Assembly: GCF_017549005.1 (NCBI RefSeq)
Contig: NZ_JAFYYT010000056.1
Span: 62,001-126,000, forward strand
DNA from: Ruminococcus sp.
GTDB lineage: Bacteria; Bacillota; Clostridia; Oscillospirales; Ruminococcaceae
Reading direction: 5' to 3'
Length of the DNA: 64,000 nt
Positions 59,591 to 64,000 of this stretch are shown here, piece after piece (the first letter of the stretch is position 1; each line of letters begins with the position of its first letter). The notes under the pieces are model-generated. The model had not been told where the DNA came from. It did no database searches and saw only the letters and a program-made list of their open reading frames with translations. A program made the translations under genes and the position numbers.

Positions 59591-60577
59591 TTAAAAGCTT
59601 TTCTTTCCGAACTTCGAGAACAGCCAGAGGGCTCCCAAAGCGCAGAAGAGGTAGTTTTCAGCGAGTGAACCGATGAACTTTCCTTTCAGACCAAGTATCG
59701 TAAGTATCCTGCTGAAATTCGAGGAACAGTTGGAATACGTAGGCTCGGTATGTCCGAAGAGGAACTCATAGCTCGTGTCGATGTTATCCATATCCTCGTC
59801 CGTATACTCGCCGCTGTCGTCCATATACGAGTACGTAAGGCTCTTTACGGTTTTAAGCGTGTCTCTAAGCGCAAACGTCCACGATGAACGTACTGCGATG
59901 AATATTGCTATGACCATAACGGCTATGCAGACGATACCGCCCCGCTTCATATCGAAGCCGCTCTTGCGGGTGGCGATATAGTAACCGAAGAATGTTCCGG
60001 CTGCAAGGATAGTTCCGCATATGGAAGCGATTATTCCGAACCTGGCAAGTCCCATGATGAAGAAAAATCCCGGGATCGCTCCGATTATAGCGCCTATTGC
60101 GCCCTTTACTATGGTCATGAACTCGGTCTCGGAGCCTTCAAAATCGCCGTAAGACGCTCCGAAATCGGGAGTCGGACTGTACTGCGGTGTGTCGTTGTAG
60201 CCCGAAGCTCTTTGTCCATAGCCGTTCTGCGGTGCATTATAGCCTGCGGACTGCTGTCCGTAACCGCTCTGCGGTGCATTATAGCCTGCGGACTGCTGTC
60301 CGTAACCGTTCTGCGGCGCATTGTAGCCTGCGGACTGCTGTCCGTAACCGTTCTGCGGTGCATTGTAGCCTGCGGACTGCTGTCCGTAACCGCTCTGCGG
60401 TGCATTGTAGCCTGCGGACTGCTGTCCGTAACCGTTCTGCGGTGCATTGTAGCCTGCGGACTGCTGTCCCTGAATGGTATTATTATGCGGCTGTAAAGCT
60501 TCTTCCGCCTGACGCGCAAGCTCGTTTATATCGTCCATTCCGCCTGAATTTCCGACTCCTGTCATTAAATCGTCCAT
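59591..60577 (-). CDS. Membrane protein with Gln/Gly/Tyr-rich 14-residue repeats
   Basis: 328 residues. The N-terminal half has six copies of SAGYNAPQNGYGQQ (DNA 60209-60460). It is low complexity and has no signal peptide, so it is probably cytoplasmic. The C-terminal half has about four membrane segments (TIVKGAIGAIIGAIPGFFFI, ASICGTILAAGTFFGYYI and others). I do not recognise the family; the repeats resemble sticky Tyr/Gln-rich linkers. The ATG follows GGGAGAGTACAGAG. It is inserted between iorA and iorB. Confidence 0.75.
   Translation of the reverse strand: MDDLMTGVGNSGGMDDINELARQAEEALQPHNNTIQGQQSAGYNAPQNGYGQQSAGYNAPQSGYGQQSAGYNAPQNGYGQQSAGYNAPQNGYGQQSAGYNAPQSGYGQQSAGYNAPQNGYGQRASGYNDTPQYSPTPDFGASYGDFEGSETEFMTIVKGAIGAIIGAIPGFFFIMGLARFGIIASICGTILAAGTFFGYYIATRKSGFDMKRGGIVCIAVMVIAIFIAVRSSWTFALRDTLKTVKSLTYSYMDDSGEYTDEDMDNIDTSYEFLFGHTEPTYSNCSSNFSRILTILGLKGKFIGSLAENYLFCALGALWLFSKFGKKSF
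60209..60460 (-). repeat. Six tandem 42-bp repeats in the membrane protein gene
   Basis: Six nearly identical 42-bp units, each encoding 14 residues, with no spacers. Copies differ mainly at one Asn/Ser codon. All six frames stay open across it, making shadow frames on both strands. Confidence 0.9.
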
Positions 60578-60596
60578 CTCTGTACTCTCCCTGATG

Positions 60597-60992
60597 TTAT
60601 TTTACAATTTCAAGGTCACCATCGACAAATCCAATGGCAGTTCCTTTGACTTCATTAAGAATATCCTTATATCTGCCGTTTCCGAGGTACTCCTCAGCCA
60701 TTTCCTTTATGAGTTCCTGAGCGTGTTCGCAGCCTGTGTCGTCTTCGTCCGAGGTATCAACGGTGAAGATGTTCTCCTCACAGCTCCACACTTCTTCGCA
60801 GGCCCATTCTCCGTCCTTGTCGTCGGGGTCGAACTCACAGGTGGCAACAAGCTGCACACCATAGATGTGGTCCTCCTCGGACTCCTCATACAGATTAAAA
60901 CAGAACGCCTTTGTTTCCGCAGGCATATCGTTGTTTTCGAGGAGATCGTCCAGCCAGTGGGCGAACTCCTCATATATTGGTAACTGTATCAT
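60597..60992 (-). CDS. Acidic protein of unknown function
   Basis: 131 residues, strongly acidic (for example YEESEEDHIYG, FDPDDKDGEWACEEVWS, TSDEDDTGCEHA), with no membrane segment. It starts MIQLPIYEEFAHWLDDLLEN, using ATG 60992 with AAGAGG 9 bases upstream; the frame could extend to 61055 but overlaps the upstream gene. It is nearly joined to the zinc-ribbon gene before it (one base between stop and start). I do not recognise it; DUF-type clostridial proteins of this look exist. Confidence 0.7.
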   Translation of the reverse strand: MIQLPIYEEFAHWLDDLLENNDMPAETKAFCFNLYEESEEDHIYGVQLVATCEFDPDDKDGEWACEEVWSCEENIFTVDTSDEDDTGCEHAQELIKEMAEEYLGNGRYKDILNEVKGTAIGFVDGDLEIVK

Positions 60993-60993
60993 A

Positions 60994-61197
60994 TTATTTC
61001 CTCTTTGTTTTCTTGTATCTGAATAATTCAAGCTTTCCGCACTTCGGACACTCATATATACTCGCTGAGAGTGCTCCGGAAAACAGATTATCCAAGTCGC
61101 CTAATATAAAGCCTGTACGTCCAAGCTGTATGCGTTTAGTGCCCTTATATTCCATAAGCACATTGCAGTAAGGGCAGTATATAGTTCTTATCTTCAT
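60994..61197 (-). CDS. Small zinc-ribbon protein
   Basis: 67 residues with YCPYCNVLM and ECPKCGKLEL, a pair of CxxC knuckles for one zinc, and a basic C-terminus (RYKKTKRK). The middle (TGFILGDLDNLFSGALSAS) is characteristic of clostridial nucleic-acid-binding zinc-ribbon proteins, though the function is not known. It overlaps nothing but ends one base before the next start, so the two are co-translated. Confidence 0.72.
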   Translation of the reverse strand: MKIRTIYCPYCNVLMEYKGTKRIQLGRTGFILGDLDNLFSGALSASIYECPKCGKLELFRYKKTKRK

Positions 61198-61256
61198 AGT
61201 ATTACCTCATTGATTATCGATTTTTTATTGTACATTTGAACTATTTTACGTTTTGT

Positions 61257-61288
61257 GGAACGCCGAGTGCCTCCGCACCCGGCGTTCC
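61257..61288 (-). repeat. ACGCCGAG-type hairpin after iorA
   Basis: GGAACGCCG (61257-61265) pairs with CGGCGTTCC (61280-61288), with an inner GTGC/GCAC and a CTCC loop. It follows the iorA stop on the minus strand but has no T run. The ACGCCGAG core is shared with 58958. Confidence 0.65.
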
Positions 61289-61310
61289 TTAGTCTTTCAC
61301 GTTCAGCAGC

Positions 61311-63041
61311 TTACTGGATAGCTCCTACCTTACACTGCTCCTGACAGATTCCGCAGCCTACGCAGAGAGTGTGGTCTACTACTGCCTTACCGTCGCGCAT
61401 GGAGATAGCAGGACATCCCAGCTTCATGCACATCTTGCAGCCTACGCACTTGTCGGTATTTACCTTGAGAGGCGGATTGTGCTTTACGTACTTGAGCAGA
61501 GCGCACGGACGGCGCGAAATGATAACAGAAGCCTCGTCAGCTGCAAGCTCCTCCCTGATAGCTGCCTCAGTCTCGGCAAGCTTGTACGGGTCTGTAACTC
61601 TTACACGCTTGATACCGATAGCCTTGCAGAGCTCCTCGAGGTTTACAGCCGCAGCAGGGTCGCCCTTGAGGTTCTTGCCTGTTGTCGGGTTCTGCTGATG
61701 GCCTGTCATTCCTGTGATGGAGTTATCAAGTATGATAACTGTGGAATTTGAATTATTGTAAGCGATATTCACAAGTCCTGTCATGCCGCTGTGCATGAAT
61801 GTGGAATCGCCGATAACTGCAACTGTCTTGTGCTCGGACTCTGCGCCCCTTGCCTTGTTGAAGCCGTGGAGTCCAGAGATCGAAGCTCCCATGCAGATAG
61901 TTGTGTCTATAGCATTGAGAGGTGCTGCCGCTCCGAGAGTATAGCAGCCGATATCGCCCGATACTGTTACGCCCAGTTTCTTTAAGCAGTAGAAAAGTCC
62001 TCTGTGCGGACATCCTGCACACATAACAGGAGGACGTACAGGTATCTCGTCGTCAAGCGCTGTGAAATCCTTCTTCTCGCCGAGAAGCTTCTCTGCAATA
62101 ACAGACTGCGGAAGCTCGCCGATGTAGCCGAATATCTCCTTGCCCTTAACATTGTTTACGCCGATATTGCGGCAGTGCTCCTCGATAATGCCGTCAAGCT
62201 CCTCGATAACGTATATCTGCTGGTACTTCTTTGCGAAGTCCTGAATGAGCTTTACGGGAAGAGGATTTACCATACCGAGCTTCAGCACGGAAGCCTTGTC
62301 GCCGAGAGCTTCCTTTACGTACTGGTAAGCAGCTCCGTTTGTGATAACGCCGAACTCAGCCTTGTCCGATATCTCGACTCTGTTGAGAGGTGTGGTCTCT
62401 GCATACTCTGTGAGCTTCTTTGTGCGCTCCTCAACGAATACGTGTCTGCCCTTTGCATATGCAGGCATCATTACGAACTTGCTGGGAGTCTTTTCATAGT
62501 CCTTGAGAGGGAGGTCGTTTCTGTCCTCCATTTCAACTATGCTCTGTGAATGAGCAACTCTTGTGGACATTCTTACTATGAACGGTGCGTCGTACTTCTC
62601 CGAAAGCTCGAAGGCAAGCTTGACGAACTCCTTACATTCCGTTGAATCAGAGGGCTCCAGCATAGGCACCTTTGAAGCGATAGCGTGGTGACGGCTGTCC
62701 TGCTCGTTCTGAGAGGAATGCATTCCCTGGTCGTCGGCAACTGCGATGACCATACCTGCGTTAACGCCTGTGTATCCTGCTGTATATAAGGGGTCTGCAG
62801 CTACGTTGAGACCAACGTGCTTCATTCCGCAGAAGCTCCTTGCGCCTGCGATAGAAGCTCCGAGAGCTGTCTCCATAGCAACCTTTTCATTGGGAGCCCA
62901 CTCGGCATAGACCTCGTCGTACTTTGCGACCTCCTCTGTGATCTCTGTGGACGGTGTACCGGGGTAGCTCGATACTACGCGGCAGCCCGCTTCATACAAG
63001 CCTCTCGCAAAGGCTTCGTTTCCCAGCATTAATTTCTTCAT
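61311..63041 (-). CDS. iorA: Indolepyruvate:ferredoxin oxidoreductase, alpha subunit
   Basis: 576 residues with the TPP-dependent IorA layout. NEAFARGLYEAGCRVVSSYP and GTPSTEITEEVAKYDE open it; CAGCPHRGLFYCLKKLGV and GDIGCYTLGAAAPLNAID hold the TPP site; VIGDSTFMHSGMTGL follows. Two C-terminal ferredoxin-type motifs are CVGCKMCMKLGCP and CVGCGICQEQC. With IorB it interconverts aryl-pyruvates and aryl-acetyl-CoA. The ATG is preceded by GAAAGGAAATACATA. Confidence 0.96.
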   Translation of the reverse strand: MKKLMLGNEAFARGLYEAGCRVVSSYPGTPSTEITEEVAKYDEVYAEWAPNEKVAMETALGASIAGARSFCGMKHVGLNVAADPLYTAGYTGVNAGMVIAVADDQGMHSSQNEQDSRHHAIASKVPMLEPSDSTECKEFVKLAFELSEKYDAPFIVRMSTRVAHSQSIVEMEDRNDLPLKDYEKTPSKFVMMPAYAKGRHVFVEERTKKLTEYAETTPLNRVEISDKAEFGVITNGAAYQYVKEALGDKASVLKLGMVNPLPVKLIQDFAKKYQQIYVIEELDGIIEEHCRNIGVNNVKGKEIFGYIGELPQSVIAEKLLGEKKDFTALDDEIPVRPPVMCAGCPHRGLFYCLKKLGVTVSGDIGCYTLGAAAPLNAIDTTICMGASISGLHGFNKARGAESEHKTVAVIGDSTFMHSGMTGLVNIAYNNSNSTVIILDNSITGMTGHQQNPTTGKNLKGDPAAAVNLEELCKAIGIKRVRVTDPYKLAETEAAIREELAADEASVIISRRPCALLKYVKHNPPLKVNTDKCVGCKMCMKLGCPAISMRDGKAVVDHTLCVGCGICQEQCKVGAIQ

Positions 63042-63085
63042 ATTATGTATTTCCTTTCATGTTAAAGATTATCATATCAATAAAG

Positions 63086-63166
63086 CCCTTAGCCTTTAGC
63101 TTTCAGCCATTAGTGAGCGGATTCGCCGCTGCAACAAGCTAACGGCTAATGGAAAATGGCTAACGG
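63086..63166. repeat. Heptad arrays flanking a hairpin after the HAD gene
   Basis: Left array of four 7-bp units of CCNTTAG type (63086-63113; for example CCATTAG at 63107). Centre: AGCGG with CCGCT (63116-63130). Right array in inverted orientation, four units of CTAANGG type (63139-63166; CTAATGG at 63146). The last unit contains the TAG stop of the HAD gene. Confidence 0.75.
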
Positions 63167-63981
63167 CTCAGTTCGTCAAGCAGCCACTTTGCAACCCCGT
63201 CCTCGGAGTTTGTCCCGATGACTATATCGGCTGCGGCCTTTACCTCGTCCCTTGCGTTGCCGACTGCGACCTTTATGTCCGCCTCCGCGAACATGGGCAG
63301 GTCGTTCAGGTTGTCGCCGAATGCGACTATCTCGTCAAAGCCGTACTTCTCACGCAGAAAACGAAGCCCGTTGGACTTTGAGGCTTTGTGTGAGAATATC
63401 TCAAGATACCACGAATCGTCGTAAACGTCAAGATAAAAGGCGATATCAACGCCTGCTATCCTTTCGGCTTCGAGCTTTACGGGTAAAAGTTCGTCATACT
63501 TTCCTCTGGTGGTGAAGTATACCGTGTACTCGTCGGCATAATCCTCAAGTCGGCACTGTACAAAGGGTTTCTTGTACTCATGCTTCCTTACCTCCGCAAA
63601 GCTCTGCATGACTCTGCTGGTGAGCTTTGAATAGTAACAGGTAAGAGCTCCCTTGTCTATGCGGTACATGAAGCATTCAACGCCGTGACGCCTGTATATT
63701 TCAAGCAGCTTTGCAGACAATGCGGGGTCTATGAACTCGTTCTTGACATAGCTCTCGTTTCTGATATCATAAATGCTCACGCCGTTCATAAGTATACACG
63801 GTACGTTTATATCCAGAGCCGAGGTTATCGGTACCGCCGAATATATCGACCTCGCAGTTGCAAATGTGAAGTTCATGCCCTTTCGTGCAAGAGCGTTCAT
63901 TATCTCTGCGGTATGCGCTGTTATTTCGGGCTTCGGGCTCAGAAGAGTTCCGTCAAGATCGCTGATATAGAGCCTTTTCAA
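63160..63981 (-). CDS. Cof-type HAD-family phosphatase
   Basis: 273 residues. The HAD motifs are clear: ISDLDGTLLSPK (nucleophile Asp), a conserved Thr/Ser region, KASKSNGLRFLREKYG and FGDNLNDLPMF. The C2 cap (about residues 85-190) marks the Cof / sugar-phosphate phosphatase class. The substrate cannot be told. The start is TTG at 63981, with GGGGGTG about 10 bases upstream. The stop lies inside the heptad repeat. Confidence 0.92.
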   Translation of the reverse strand: MKRLYISDLDGTLLSPKPEITAHTAEIMNALARKGMNFTFATARSIYSAVPITSALDINVPCILMNGVSIYDIRNESYVKNEFIDPALSAKLLEIYRRHGVECFMYRIDKGALTCYYSKLTSRVMQSFAEVRKHEYKKPFVQCRLEDYADEYTVYFTTRGKYDELLPVKLEAERIAGVDIAFYLDVYDDSWYLEIFSHKASKSNGLRFLREKYGFDEIVAFGDNLNDLPMFAEADIKVAVGNARDEVKAAADIVIGTNSEDGVAKWLLDELSR

Positions 63982-64000
63982 ATTTTACGGTCACCCCCGT

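Noticed and set aside
60209..60460. Possible CRISPR array
   Set aside because: The 42-bp units are contiguous with no spacers and encode a protein repeat; no cas genes.
60187..60594. Long overlapping plus-strand frames
   Set aside because: They are the reverse of the 42-bp tandem repeat, open in every frame; no ribosome site or family match.
1..64000. tRNA, rRNA, transposase or prophage genes
   Set aside because: Read for on both strands; none recognised in any gap or frame.

Overview
The window reads as chromosome of a fibre-degrading Ruminococcus-type Firmicute, close to R. flavefaciens or R. champanellensis. This rests on a GH48 cellulase ending in a dockerin, two more dockerin proteins, pyruvate:ferredoxin oxidoreductase, starch phosphorylase with MalQ, and Bacillus-like synteny of the housekeeping clusters. 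No rRNA, tRNA, CRISPR array, phage or transposase was seen. Despite the cellulolytic, usually non-sporing profile, four sporulation-type genes are present: spoVM, spoIIID, spoVAC and a Cse60-like gene.

Layout. 1-14077 (minus): divIVA-ylmH-sepF-ylmE-hlyD-like, then hfq-miaA, mutL, mutS, ricA and miaB. This matches the Bacillus miaB-ricA-mutSL-miaA-hfq order with small unknown genes inserted. 14301-21867 (plus): a ComEC-like metallo-hydrolase lipoprotein, a membrane GGDEF protein, purA, two tandem transglutaminase-like dockerin proteins (one lacking the catalytic Cys) and a repeat-bearing membrane protein. 22057-35753 (minus): yicC-remA-gmk-rpoZ-priA-def-fmt-yugP-rsmB-rlmN-prpC-prkC-rsgA-thiN-spoVM, in Bacillus order but without coaBC and rpe. 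35952-38585 (minus): GH48 cellulase with its own consensus promoter and a structured leader. 39166-43899 (plus): a Gld-like ABC exporter operon. 44011-44880: divergent spoIIID and spoVAC, the latter behind a sigma-G-like promoter. 45407-48940 (plus): nifJ.

49065-51440 (minus): a small XRE-regulated locus with a 40-residue membrane peptide, then three tandem paralogous membrane proteins behind paired operator-like dyads. 51721-55657 (minus): glgP and malQ. 56152-63981 (minus): a zinc-ribbon protein, an ACT protein, the Cse60-like gene, paaK, iorB, a repeat membrane protein, two small unknowns, iorA and a HAD phosphatase. PaaK with IorAB suggests salvage of aryl acids such as phenylacetate to aromatic amino acids by reductive carboxylation.

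Two dispersed non-coding families stand out. One is 7-bp tandem heptads at the 3' ends of mutS, malQ and the HAD gene, at two sites as inverted arrays flanking a central hairpin. The other is GC-rich hairpins around ACGCCGAG or GGGCTGATGC that sit in gene tails.
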